Positions 18,621 through 27,379 of a stretch of DNA of 64,000 bases are shown piece by piece. The notes under the pieces were generated by a model. It did not search any database. It was given only the letters and a program-made list of their open reading frames with translations, and was not told the origin of the DNA. The translations under genes and the position numbers were made by a program. The stretch is from Tropicibacter sp. Alg240-R139 (GTDB lineage: Bacteria > Pseudomonadota > Alphaproteobacteria > Rhodobacterales > Rhodobacteraceae): NCBI RefSeq assembly GCF_900537075.1, contig NZ_UNRA01000001.1, forward strand, positions 1,016,191 to 1,080,190, written 5' to 3'. How positions within the stretch are numbered: position 1 is the first letter of the stretch; each line of letters begins with the position of its first letter.

Positions 18621-19079
18621 ATGGGTGCGGCCTATTTCTATCATCTGACACGGAACCCGTTGGACGTGACTTTGCCTGTCCTGCTGGGCAAGGCGCGACA
18701 GGCCGGGTGGAAAATCGCGGTTCGTGGCGCCGATTCTGGGCGATTGGAATGGCTGGATGAAAAATTGTGGCAGGGACCTGACGATGGGTTCCTGCCACAT
18801 GGGCTGGCAGGCGGGGCGCATGACGCGCTGCAGCCAATCCTGCTAACGACCGTCGCGGATGCACCCAATGGGGCGTCTTGTGTGATGGCGGTCGATGGCG
18901 CGCAGGTGTCGCCCGAAGAGGTCGAGGCGTTGGATCGCGTCTGTATCCTGTTTGACGGCACCGACCCGGAAGCCGTTCAGCGTGCCCGTGTTCAGTGGAA
19001 GTCCCTGACAGGCGCAGGCTGCAAAGCGCAATACTGGTCCGAGGAATCGGGGCGGTGGGAAAAGATGGCTGAGGCCTGA
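18621..19079 (+). CDS. holC: DNA polymerase III chi subunit
   Basis: 152 residues. HolC (chi) bridges the clamp loader to SSB. Typical features are the YFYHLTRNPL start, ARQAGWKIAVRG, and the end region VCILFDGTDPEAVQRAR with W near the C-terminus. It lies five bases after pepA and is probably co-transcribed. Confidence 0.92.
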   Translation: MGAAYFYHLTRNPLDVTLPVLLGKARQAGWKIAVRGADSGRLEWLDEKLWQGPDDGFLPHGLAGGAHDALQPILLTTVADAPNGASCVMAVDGAQVSPEEVEALDRVCILFDGTDPEAVQRARVQWKSLTGAGCKAQYWSEESGRWEKMAEA

Positions 19080-19094
19080 GTGTTCTTGGCAAAA

Positions 19095-19178
19095 GGGGGG
19101 CTCCCGCCCTCGCTGCATGCCCTGACGGGCCCTTGCTTAGTTGGGCCGGGCGCCTCGCCTTCGGCTCGGCGCGCCACC
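19095..19178. repeat. GC-rich hairpin element related to the composite repeat
   Basis: A GGGGGGCTCCCGCCC block is followed by TTGGGCCGGGCGCCTCGCC and TTCGGCTCGGCGC. The reverse complement of the second half resembles the CCGCCGAGCGAAGCGAGG / CCCGGCCCAA block of the repeats at 25054 and 28529. GCGCC...TTC...GGCGC can form a compact hairpin. It lies between convergent holC and the aspartic protease gene and may serve as a two-way terminator. Confidence 0.5.
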
Positions 19179-19216
19179 GCAGAAAGCAAGCGTTGGATTT
19201 GGAGTGAGACAGGACG

Positions 19217-19804
19217 TCAGCGCGCGAGAGTCAGAGATTGCGGGCTGATCTGCAGTGTCGAGAACCGCTGCAGATACTCCATCCCCAAAAGGGACTGATC
19301 CATATCACCTTCGTTGACCCAAGCTGTCAGATCGCGATCTTCGAACGGCCCCAGCAGCACCGTGTCGAGTTCGGTGGGGGCGGTGCGAACCTCTCCATTT
19401 GCAGTAAGGGCGCGGCCGAAGTAGTTGAGATCGTTTACATCTATTCCGATACGGGTAGCATCCTGCTGGCTTAGGACGATCTGGCTGGCTCCGGTATCGA
19501 CAAGGAAGTCCACCGATTTTCCGTTCACCAGAAGCTGCAGGTAATAGTGTCCGTCGTGCGCTCGGGGGACGACGATGCTGTTTTCGGTGATGGTCATGCG
19601 GCCAGATGGCGCCGTCGTGCTGCGGATGTCATCCCACAGCCCAACCACCGCAATCACGCCCATGAAGATGAAGATCCAGATCAGCGCCTGCTGCAGTGTC
19701 TTGCCCAGAGAGGCACGATTCTGCGTAACAAACCACATCAGAACAGCCGCGCCAAGCAGGCCCAGATATCCCAGTCGTGCAAAGTTGTCGGCGTCGAATT
19801 CCAT
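19217..19804 (-). CDS. Membrane-anchored retropepsin-like aspartic protease (TIGR02281 type)
   Basis: 195 residues. There are two N-terminal membrane segments (about 13-28 and 40-57) and a clan AA aspartic protease domain with catalytic DTGAS at residues 103-107 and an FxxDLTAWV flap region. GMEYLQRF is the typical C-terminal end of the family. The single domain would dimerise to form an active site, facing the periplasm. Substrates are unknown. It precedes neither partner nor operon; marC starts further upstream on the same strand. Confidence 0.8.
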   Translation of the reverse strand: MEFDADNFARLGYLGLLGAAVLMWFVTQNRASLGKTLQQALIWIFIFMGVIAVVGLWDDIRSTTAPSGRMTITENSIVVPRAHDGHYYLQLLVNGKSVDFLVDTGASQIVLSQQDATRIGIDVNDLNYFGRALTANGEVRTAPTELDTVLLGPFEDRDLTAWVNEGDMDQSLLGMEYLQRFSTLQISPQSLTLAR

Positions 19805-19837
19805 GTCCAGTCCTTGGTTGTTTCTGAATATGGGGGC

Positions 19838-20458
19838 TCATCCCGCAAAGCCAAAGTCCTTGAGGCCGCTCAGGATAAATTGCACCGACAGGGCCGCCAG
19901 AAGCATGCCCAAAAGGCGTGTCACCACATTCAGCCCAGTTTTGCCCAAAAGCCGTGCGAGTGGGCCGGACACCAGATACAGTGCCAGAACAACGGCCATG
20001 ACGGCCAGCATCACAGCGATCACCATTGCAAGCCCTGTCATGCCAGGATGCTGCCCGGCCAGCAGGATCATGGTGGCAATCGAGCCGGGACCTGCGATCA
20101 GCGGGATGCCCAGAGGGAAGACGGACGGGTCAGCGCGTTCTTCTTCTTCGGCGCGGTCTTCGCGGCGTTTGGTGCGGCGTTCGAACAGCATATCCATCGC
20201 CGTCAGGAACAGCAGCACACCACCCGCAACGCGGAAGGCTGGCATGGAGATGCCGACAAATCCAAGGACGGCCTCGCCAAAGGCTGCGAACATGGCCAGG
20301 ATTCCAGCGGCTGTCAGGCAGGCGCGGATGGCAATACCGCGGCGGGTGCGGGTGTCCATGTCTTGAGTCAGCGCCATGAAGATCGGTGCCTGACCTGGCG
20401 GATCGATGACCACAAAGAGCGTGGTGAACGCAGTGATCAGAAACGCCATGTCGATCAT
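19838..20458 (-). CDS. MarC family integral membrane protein
   Basis: 206 residues with six predicted membrane spans. The N-terminal FVVIDPPGQAPIFMALT is the MarC signature, and GIPLIAGPGSIATMILL is the second conserved block. The family is widespread but has no proven transport substrate. Its start overlaps the stop of the ACT-domain gene by four bases, so the two are likely translationally coupled. Confidence 0.88.
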   Translation of the reverse strand: MIDMAFLITAFTTLFVVIDPPGQAPIFMALTQDMDTRTRRGIAIRACLTAAGILAMFAAFGEAVLGFVGISMPAFRVAGGVLLFLTAMDMLFERRTKRREDRAEEEERADPSVFPLGIPLIAGPGSIATMILLAGQHPGMTGLAMVIAVMLAVMAVVLALYLVSGPLARLLGKTGLNVVTRLLGMLLAALSVQFILSGLKDFGFAG

Positions 20459-20847
20459 TTGGCAGCCTCTTGCTGCAGCCTGCGCAAGATTTTCATCGCC
20501 AGGTCTGCTTTGTCACGAGGCAGATAGACATGATCGTGGTGGTAGCCTGCGACCACATTGGCCGGAATGTCTGCTGCGGCCAATCCCGCAGACACGGCCG
20601 CCGTCAACCCGACCCCTTCGAGCGAGGAATGAACCCGCAACGTAATGCAGCGCATCGCCACCGCATCTTTTGGTGCGGCTTCGACTGGGACGATCAGGGA
20701 CAGTCCTTCATCTTCAACGCAGCTCGCACGGGTTCCTGCAGGCCACGCTTTACCCTTGGGCCAAGGAACAAAGGCAAACGAGCCTTCAACCAGAACGGGC
20801 TCCATCCCGGCGATCATTGCCGCGGTTTCCTTGACGGGTGTCGTCAT
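20455..20847 (-). CDS. ACT-domain protein (amino-acid binding)
   Basis: 130 residues. The stretch LRVHSSLEGVGLTAAVSAGL followed by NVVAGYHHDHVYLP is typical of small ACT-domain proteins that sense amino acids. Start at 20847 (MTTPVKETAAM) overlaps the upstream ABC-F stop (ATGA). Frame-open sequence further upstream is antisense-free but lies inside the ABC-F gene. A regulatory role is inferred; no catalytic domain is attached. Confidence 0.8.
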   Translation of the reverse strand: MTTPVKETAAMIAGMEPVLVEGSFAFVPWPKGKAWPAGTRASCVEDEGLSLIVPVEAAPKDAVAMRCITLRVHSSLEGVGLTAAVSAGLAAADIPANVVAGYHHDHVYLPRDKADLAMKILRRLQQEAAK

Positions 20848-22706
20848 CGTGCCGTCTCTGCTAAGTCGAGCTTGTCTTGCGCGGCAACCCAAAGCGTTTC
20901 GGCGCGCTCCATCGCGTCCACCACTTCGGCGAATTTGCGGTTCCAAACCTCTAGGTCGCTGGCCTTGCTGTCGTCATAAAGCGTGGGATCGGCCAGTTTG
21001 ACTGACAGCTTGTCGTGCATGTCCGTCAGCTTTTCGAGGCGTTCTTCGCATTTGCGCACCTCGGCGCGCAGGACAAGCATTGCATCGCGGGATGGGCGCT
21101 TGGGTTTGGCGGGGGCGGCCTTGGTCTTGGCTTTGGACTTGGGCTTATCGCGGGCCAGCAACAGCGAGCGATAGGCCTCGAGATCATCGTCAAAGGGTTT
21201 GACCGTGCCGTCTGACACCAGCCACAGATGGTCTGCCACCAGACTGAGCAGATGCATGTCGTGAGTCACAAGGATCACGGCGCCGGAATACTGTGTCAGT
21301 GCCTCGACCAGTGCTTCGCGGCTTTCGATGTCCAGGTGGTTGGTCGGTTCGTCGAGGATCAGCATGTGCGGCGCGTCGATGGTGGCGATCAGCAGACTAA
21401 GCCGCGCCTTTTGCCCGCCAGACAAGCGACCGACCGTTGTGGTTGCCTGATCGGCATTCAATCCGAACCCGGCCAGTCTGGATCGCCATCTTGCAGGCGT
21501 TTCAGCCGGACGCAGACGGCGCAAATGTTCCAGCGGAGTTTCATCCACATACAGCTCGTCAACCTGATGTTGGGCAAAGAAGCCGATGCGCAGTTTTGAC
21601 GATTTGGTCATTTTGCCAGCCATCAGCGGCAAGCGATCGGACAGCAGTTTCGACAGGGTTGATTTGCCTTGACCGTTCTTGCCAAGCAGGGCGATCCGGT
21701 CGTCCTGATCGATGCGCAGGTTCAGCTTGCCTAGCACCTCGACCTCGCCATAGCCGGTGACACCACCTTCTAGGTTGATGATGGGCGGCGACAGTTCCTC
21801 GGGATTGGGGAAGGTGAAACTGCGCAGCGCGGCCTCTTGAGGGCTGGTGATGGGCTGCATGCGCGCCAAAGCCTTCAGTCGCGATTGCGCCTGTTTTGCC
21901 TTATCCGCCTTGTACCGGAAGCGATCCACATAAGATTGCAGATGCGCACGACGTGCATCCTGTTTCTTGGACATCGCATCGGCCTGCGCCAGTCTTTCGG
22001 CGCGCTGGCGGGCAAATTGATCGTAGGGGCCTTGATAGAATGTCAGCTTGCGATCTTCGAGATGCAGAATTGACCCCACGGCCCGGTTCAGCAGGCCCCG
22101 GTCGTGGCTGATGATGATCACCGTGTGGGGGTATTTCGCCAGATAGCTTTCCAGCCACAGCGCCCCTTCGAGGTCGAGATAGTTGGTCGGCTCGTCAAGC
22201 AGCAGCAGATCGGGCTGTGAAAACAACACCGCCGCCAAAGCGACGCGCATCCGCCACCCCCCCGAAAAGTCCGAGCAGGGGCGTTTCTGGTCTTCGTCGT
22301 CAAAGCCAAGACCTTTGAGGATGGACGACGCCCGCGCCTCGGCAGACCAGGCGTCGATGTCGACCAGCCGGGTCTGGATTTCGGCGATGCGGGTGGGGTC
22401 CTGGGCGGTCTCAGATTCGGCCATCAGCTCGGTCCGCTCTATGTCGGCGGCCAGAACCGTGTCGACCAACGACACATCACTGGATGGGGCTTCTTGCGCG
22501 ATGCCGCCAATGCGAGCGCGTTTGGGCAGGGCGATATCGCCCGATTCCAACGCCAGTTCACCCCGGATCAGACGAAAGAGCGTCGTCTTGCCGGTGCCGT
22601 TTCGACCCACCAGGCCCACCTTGTGGCCATCGGGAATGGTGGCGCTGGCACCCTCAAACAGAGGGCGGCCCTCGACCGCGTAGACGATATCCTGAATCCG
22701 TAACAT
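20844..22706 (-). CDS. ABC-F family ATPase (YheS/ABCF3-like)
   Basis: 620 residues with two ABC cassettes and no membrane domain. Walker A motifs are GRNGTGKTTL and GKNGQGKST; signatures are FSGGWRMRVALA in the first half and LSGGQKARLSLL in the second. The inter-domain linker is charged, and a Lys/Pro-rich stretch leads to a C-terminal coiled coil (about 545-615). ABC-F proteins act on the ribosome and help with stalled translation. The GGWRMR signature is typical of YheS/ABCF3. Confidence 0.9.
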   Translation of the reverse strand: MLRIQDIVYAVEGRPLFEGASATIPDGHKVGLVGRNGTGKTTLFRLIRGELALESGDIALPKRARIGGIAQEAPSSDVSLVDTVLAADIERTELMAESETAQDPTRIAEIQTRLVDIDAWSAEARASSILKGLGFDDEDQKRPCSDFSGGWRMRVALAAVLFSQPDLLLLDEPTNYLDLEGALWLESYLAKYPHTVIIISHDRGLLNRAVGSILHLEDRKLTFYQGPYDQFARQRAERLAQADAMSKKQDARRAHLQSYVDRFRYKADKAKQAQSRLKALARMQPITSPQEAALRSFTFPNPEELSPPIINLEGGVTGYGEVEVLGKLNLRIDQDDRIALLGKNGQGKSTLSKLLSDRLPLMAGKMTKSSKLRIGFFAQHQVDELYVDETPLEHLRRLRPAETPARWRSRLAGFGLNADQATTTVGRLSGGQKARLSLLIATIDAPHMLILDEPTNHLDIESREALVEALTQYSGAVILVTHDMHLLSLVADHLWLVSDGTVKPFDDDLEAYRSLLLARDKPKSKAKTKAAPAKPKRPSRDAMLVLRAEVRKCEERLEKLTDMHDKLSVKLADPTLYDDSKASDLEVWNRKFAEVVDAMERAETLWVAAQDKLDLAETAR

Positions 22707-22822
22707 AGGCCGCTCATAACAGAGGGTTGAAGACGCCGCTAGCGGGTAAGTCGGCGGGCAGGGTGGTCAGCCCAGTCTCAGGGTGATAGCCCTCGGTGAA
22801 CCACAACCGGAAAGCCCCAGCA

Positions 22823-24025
22823 ATGCGACCCGCTCAAAGCCCTCCGCACATCGTGACGCTGATCCTTGCATCGGCTCTGGCGGTGGTTTCGCTGAACATG
22901 TTCCTGCCGTCGCTGACGCAGATGGCGGTGGATTTTGAGACTGACTATGCGGTCATCAACCTGTCGATCGCAGGTTATCTGATCGTCTCTGGTGTCTTGC
23001 AACTGATAATGGGACCGTTGTCGGATCGGTACGGGCGTCGGCCCTTGATGCTGATTTCGATGATGATCTTTGTGGTGGCCTCGGTCGGGTGTGTGTTGGC
23101 CGAAAACGTCTGGGTCTTTTTAGGCTGGCGTATGCTGCAAGGGGCCGTGATCGCGGGGCAAGTGATTTCGCGCGCGACAATCCGGGACATGCATCCCCCG
23201 AATGAGGCCGCGAGCAAGCTGGGCTATGTCACCATGACCATGGCACTGGCGCCGATGCTGGGGCCTATGCTGGGCGGCGCGCTGGACATGGCGTTCGGCT
23301 GGCGGTCAGGGTTCCTGCTCTATGCGGTCATGGGGTTGGGTATGCTGGTGCTTTTATGGAGCGATCTGGGTGAAACCAACGCTGAGCCGTCAGCAACCTT
23401 GGGCGCGCAATTTCGGCAGTACCCACAGCTTTTCGCCTCGCGCCGGTTTTGGGGCTATGCGCTATGTGCGGCGTTTTCCATTGGCGGGTTTTATGCCTTT
23501 ATCACCGGTGCACCGCTGGTCGCGGCGGCCTGGTTCGATCTGAGTCCTGCGATGCTGGGCCTGGGGATCGGCATCATCACCGGAGGATTCATGGTTGGCA
23601 ACTTTGTCACCGGTCGACTGGCTGCGCACACCCAATTGACCACGATGATCCTGATCGGGCGGATTGTGGCCACGGTAGGTCCGTTGATCGGGTTGCTGTT
23701 GTTCATCAGCGGGGCGGGGTCGGTCTGGGTGTTCTTTGGGTCTGCGATCTTTGTGGGCTTTGGTAACGGGCTGACGGTGGCCAATGCAACTGTTGGTTTG
23801 ATGTCAGTGCGCCCCAAACTGGCGGGCAGTGCCTCGGGGCTTTCTGGGGCTATGACCGTTGCCTTTGGGGCCGCTCTTACCGTGGCAACGGGCGGATTCG
23901 TCACCGAGGAAAATGCACCCTTTCTGGTGCTGACGATGATGATGATCGCCAGCGGTCTGGGACTGGTGTCGGTGCTCTATGTTCGCTGGGTTGACCGGGT
24001 TGAACCGCTGCCGGATACCGCCTGA
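22823..24025 (+). CDS. MFS transporter, Bcr/CflA drug-resistance type
   Basis: 400 residues with 12 predicted membrane spans. The MFS loop 2-3 motif is GPLSDRYGRRPLM and motif C-like glycine-rich APMLGPMLGG is in TM5, as in drug/H+ antiporters; MFLPSLTQMAVDF near the start matches Bcr/CflA. ATG at 22823 is preferred (GGAAAG upstream); a GTG at 22796 is an alternative. Divergent from the ABC-F gene. Substrate unknown. Confidence 0.85.
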   Translation: MRPAQSPPHIVTLILASALAVVSLNMFLPSLTQMAVDFETDYAVINLSIAGYLIVSGVLQLIMGPLSDRYGRRPLMLISMMIFVVASVGCVLAENVWVFLGWRMLQGAVIAGQVISRATIRDMHPPNEAASKLGYVTMTMALAPMLGPMLGGALDMAFGWRSGFLLYAVMGLGMLVLLWSDLGETNAEPSATLGAQFRQYPQLFASRRFWGYALCAAFSIGGFYAFITGAPLVAAAWFDLSPAMLGLGIGIITGGFMVGNFVTGRLAAHTQLTTMILIGRIVATVGPLIGLLLFISGAGSVWVFFGSAIFVGFGNGLTVANATVGLMSVRPKLAGSASGLSGAMTVAFGAALTVATGGFVTEENAPFLVLTMMMIASGLGLVSVLYVRWVDRVEPLPDTA

Positions 24026-24136
24026 GGTCAGAAAGCCGACATATCCCCATCAAGGCACTTTTCTTGCGTCGCAGACCGTGTTACGCGGCGCGCAGCATAT
24101 TTCGGCGCAACCGCGCCAGAACAAGGAGAGGCCACC

Positions 24137-24559
24137 ATGGCACTGGAACGCACGTTTTCGATCATCAAACCCGATGCAACCCGCCGCAACCTGACCGGCG
24201 CAATCAACGCCAAGTTCGAAGAGGCAGGCCTGCGCGTTGTCGCACAGAAGCGCATCCACCTGACCATGGCACAGGCGGGTGAGTTCTACGCTGTGCACAA
24301 AGAGCGCCCCTTCTACGGCGAGCTGTGCGAATTCATGGCGTCGGCTCCAATCGTCGCTCAGGTTCTCGAAGGCGAAGGCGCGATTGCAAAGAACCGCGAA
24401 GTCATGGGCGCCACCAACCCCGCAGACGCAGCTGCTGGCACCATCCGCGCTGAGTTCGCTGAATCGGTTGGCGAAAACTCGGTCCACGGTTCGGATGCTC
24501 CCGAAACCGCGGCTGTTGAGATCGCCTACTTCTTCTCGGGTCTCGAGCTGGTTGGCTAA
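24137..24559 (+). CDS. ndk: Nucleoside diphosphate kinase
   Basis: 140 residues. It transfers the terminal phosphate between NTPs and NDPs through a phosphohistidine. The catalytic His is H117 in NSVHGSD, and the nucleotide-binding IIKPDATRR and [11 protein letters not shown] motifs are intact. A strong AAGGAGAGG ribosome site lies upstream of the ATG. Confidence 0.96.
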   Translation: MALERTFSIIKPDATRRNLTGAINAKFEEAGLRVVAQKRIHLTMAQAGEFYAVHKERPFYGELCEFMASAPIVAQVLEGEGAIAKNREVMGATNPADAAAGTIRAEFAESVGENSVHGSDAPETAAVEIAYFFSGLELVG

Positions 24560-24589
24560 ACCTCGATAGGTAGCAGCCGGGAGATCCGG

Positions 24590-24922
24590 CTAGCTGCGCT
24601 TTTCGATCACACCGATCGCATCAAGGGCCGCTTCGAAATCGGAGCGGCCCTTGTCGTAGGACGCGGCCACAATCGTGTCAAACCGCTTGCGCAGGGCCTT
24701 TTTCTCTTCGCCTTTGCAATCGTTCCATGGGCGGCCTTGCAGTGCCATCACCAGCACATAATAGCCGATGAAATGGGGCTTGTTGCCTGAGCGTAGCAGG
24801 AGACCATAGGCCTCATCCGCGCCCAGATCTCGAAGATCCTGCGCTGATTTGATTCCCGCGCGCGTACAGCTTTCTTCGTAGGCCGGGCCAAGATTGCGGA
24901 TCGAAGAGACAGGGTCTGACAT
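24590..24922 (-). CDS. TfoX C-terminal domain protein
   Basis: 110 residues. IRNLGPAYEESCTRAGI and AQDLRDLGADEAYGLLL form the helical TfoX_C domain found alone in many alphaproteobacteria. The N-terminal TfoX domain is absent, so a direct competence-regulator function should not be assumed. The start at 24922 (MSDPVSSI) fits the family; upstream frame-open sequence does not. It converges with ndk, with the two stops 30 bp apart. Confidence 0.82.
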   Translation of the reverse strand: MSDPVSSIRNLGPAYEESCTRAGIKSAQDLRDLGADEAYGLLLRSGNKPHFIGYYVLVMALQGRPWNDCKGEEKKALRKRFDTIVAASYDKGRSDFEAALDAIGVIEKRS

Positions 24923-25053
24923 GGGCGTGTCCTGTGGATTGGTCGGCGAGTGAGGTGTGTAAAAAGCACACCCCAAACGGAAAAGCCATCCAACCCGGGC
25001 CACATTACCAGGTATGCTTTGGTTAGGTCGATGAAATCTCGCGAAAAGGACGG

Positions 25054-25270
25054 GGGGCTCCCGCACCCGCGCGATCCTGACTGCGTCAGCACCACGAACG
25101 GCCTTGGGCGCGGTTCCGCGTGGAGCGTTTTTCCGTCAAAAGCCGCCTTTGCAAGGCGCACCTGTGCGTCCAATCAGGTTGGTCGACACATAGTGCCACC
25201 CGCCGAGCGAAGCGAGGCCCGGCCCAACGGGAGGAGGTGTTTCGTCAGAAACATCGACGACGGGCGGGAG
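25054..25270 (+). repeat. Composite intergenic repeat, copy 1
   Basis: About 217 bp within the otherwise gene-free 24923-25384. Left block: GGGGCTCCCGCACCCG then AACGGCCTTGGGCG. Middle: TTTGCAAGGCGCACCTGTGC. Right block: CGCCGAGCGAAGCGAGG, CCCGGCCCAACGGGAGGAGG and TTCGTCAGAAACATCGACGA ending in CGGGCGGGAG. All blocks recur in the same order at 28529-28766. Short open frames in it are repeat-derived and not annotated as genes. Confidence 0.75.
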
Positions 25271-25384
25271 CGCTTGGGTGATGTGAAGCACTGCAGAAGT
25301 GAAATTCTCGGCCTGCGACTTTCCTGACCTTGCGGTCGGTTAATTTCCTGTCCTATGCATGACATCAAGAGAAGGAGAGGATTG

Positions 25385-26611
25385 ATGACCAAAATCTTGC
25401 CGCCCGAGGCTGTGGCCTCGTTGGACCTGATGAACCCGCCGTTTGGGTTTCTGGACGATCCGTTCCCGTTTTACGATGCGCTGCTCGCCCACGCACCGGT
25501 TCTGCCTCAAGCGGATGGTTCCATTCTGCTCAGCCGCCACGCTGACCTTGACCGGATCTATCGCGACACCACCCTCTATTCTTCGGACAAAAAGGCGGCG
25601 TTTGGTCCCAAGTTCGGCGTTGGCTCGCCCCTGTTCGAGCATCACACAACGTCGCTGGTTTTTTCTGACCCGCCTCTGCACACCCGCGTGCGCAAAATCA
25701 TGACTTCGGCCCTGACCCCGCGTGCCATCGCAAAGATGGAACCGGGCCTGATCGCCACGGTAGATCATTTGCTGGACGCCTTGGCCGACAAGAGCCAGAT
25801 GGATTTGATCGAGGATTTCGCCTCGACCATCCCGATCCAGATCATCGGCAACTTGCTGGACGTCCCGATGGAGGAACGTGGCCCTCTCCGTGATTGGTCC
25901 CTTGCGATTCTTGGGGCGCTGGAACCCACATTGACCGACGAACAACTGATGACTGGGCACAAAGCCGTTGAGGACTTCAAGTCCTATCTCGAAGACCTCG
26001 TGGCCCGAAGGCGGGCCACGCCGGGAGACGTGGAAACAGATGTTTTGACCCGCCTGATCAACGGAGAAGGCCCAGACGAGCAGCTATCCGAAATCGAGCT
26101 ATTGCAGAACTGCATCTTCATTCTGAACGCGGGACACGAGACCACCACGAACCTGATAGGCAATGGCCTGGCACTTCTCGACGACCATCCAGAGCAACGT
26201 AGGCGGTTGCGGGATGATCCTGCGCTTCTGAACCCTGCCATCGAAGAGATCCTGCGTGTCCGGTCACCCAACCAGTTGGGCAACCGTGAAACCACGGTGG
26301 AGATCGAACTGGACGGTGCCATCGTTCCCGCAGGTACAAATCTACACCTATGTATAGGAGCAGCCAATCGGGACCCGACGGTATTTGACGACCCAACGCG
26401 GTTTGATATCGCGCGAAAACCGAACCGGCATCTGGCCTTTGCCGGTGGCCCGCATGTCTGCGTCGGCCTGACGTTGGCCCGGATGGAGGGGCGGATCGCC
26501 ATTGGTCGGCTGCTAGAGCGTTTCCCTAATTATCGGGTTCAACCCGGACGCATATCAAGTGGTCGCATCCGGTTTAGAGGCTACGCAGCCTTGCCCGCCC
26601 AGATGAACTGA
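25385..26611 (+). CDS. Cytochrome P450
   Basis: 408 residues, a typical soluble bacterial P450 length. The I-helix oxygen-activation motif AGHETT is at about 249-254, the EILR ExxR motif is intact, and the heme-ligand Cys is residue 359 in FAGGPHVCVG. ATG at 25385 follows GAAGGAGAGG. No ferredoxin or reductase gene is adjacent, so electrons must come from elsewhere. Substrate unknown; the context is two AhpD-fold proteins and an M29-like protein, suggesting an oxidative catabolic role by inference. Confidence 0.92.
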   Translation: MTKILPPEAVASLDLMNPPFGFLDDPFPFYDALLAHAPVLPQADGSILLSRHADLDRIYRDTTLYSSDKKAAFGPKFGVGSPLFEHHTTSLVFSDPPLHTRVRKIMTSALTPRAIAKMEPGLIATVDHLLDALADKSQMDLIEDFASTIPIQIIGNLLDVPMEERGPLRDWSLAILGALEPTLTDEQLMTGHKAVEDFKSYLEDLVARRRATPGDVETDVLTRLINGEGPDEQLSEIELLQNCIFILNAGHETTTNLIGNGLALLDDHPEQRRRLRDDPALLNPAIEEILRVRSPNQLGNRETTVEIELDGAIVPAGTNLHLCIGAANRDPTVFDDPTRFDIARKPNRHLAFAGGPHVCVGLTLARMEGRIAIGRLLERFPNYRVQPGRISSGRIRFRGYAALPAQMN

Positions 26612-26625
26612 CGGGCAAGCCGTGC

Positions 26626-27207
26626 TCAACCGTCGCCCTTGTAATACCCTATCACGTCATTCTCTGTCGTAGCGCCCAGCCCATTCAGCAGCCGGTTGGA
26701 GTAGTTGAAATAGGCGCAGACCTGGTTGACCTCCAAAACCTCTTCGTCGCTGGCGCCCGCGATCTTGAGCGCCTCAAAATCGGACTTTATCATTTTGCCC
26801 ACATCTGTCGTCAGCTTGCCTGCATAACGCAGCAGGGCAAGCTCTTTGCCCTCAAACTCATCCTCGGGGCGGTGCGCTTTCAAAGCCAGAAAGATCCGGT
26901 CGCTTCGGGGTTGGTCGCGCAGCAGGTTACGCACGTTCATGAAGTGATGTGTTAGCGAATAGGTGCAGTCGTTCAGGATCGAAGTGTAGCTGGCGATCAC
27001 CTCGAGAAACCAGAACGGCAGCGTGTTGTCATCAGAATGCAGGACTGACCGATAGAGCGTGACGTGACCGTTCATCGTCTCGGGCCGCAGGGAATGCACG
27101 CGCATCACGGTGTCCACAGTGCCGTGGGGTGTGCGGGCCTTGTCCAGCAGTTCTTTGAGCCGCCCTTCGGCCTCGGTGTCGTCGATCATGCGAATCCATG
27201 CGCTCAT
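26626..27207 (-). CDS. AhpD/peroxidase-related protein lacking one active-site cysteine
   Basis: 193 residues of the carboxymuconolactone decarboxylase/AhpD fold, in the group often called uncharacterised peroxidase-related enzymes. The expected active site S-x-x-N-x-C-x-Y-C-x-x-H-H reads SILNDCTYSLTHH: Cys81 is present but the second cysteine is Ser84. His87 and His88 are kept. The family needs both cysteines for thiol peroxidase cycling, so this member may act differently. It converges with the P450 gene; 14 bp separate the stops. Confidence 0.8.
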   Translation of the reverse strand: MSAWIRMIDDTEAEGRLKELLDKARTPHGTVDTVMRVHSLRPETMNGHVTLYRSVLHSDDNTLPFWFLEVIASYTSILNDCTYSLTHHFMNVRNLLRDQPRSDRIFLALKAHRPEDEFEGKELALLRYAGKLTTDVGKMIKSDFEALKIAGASDEEVLEVNQVCAYFNYSNRLLNGLGATTENDVIGYYKGDG

Positions 27208-27379
27208 CTCGGTCTCCGTAAAATGGATAATTTGGAAACAGCTTAACTCATGTGCGCGCCGACTGGTCAGTGGAAATTTCTACTGAGAGGAAATATTTTT
27301 CTGGCGCGAAATTTTCGACTCACGTAGATGTGAGGTCAGCCGACGGGGCTTGCCCCGGTTGCCAATCGGGATTTTGGAT

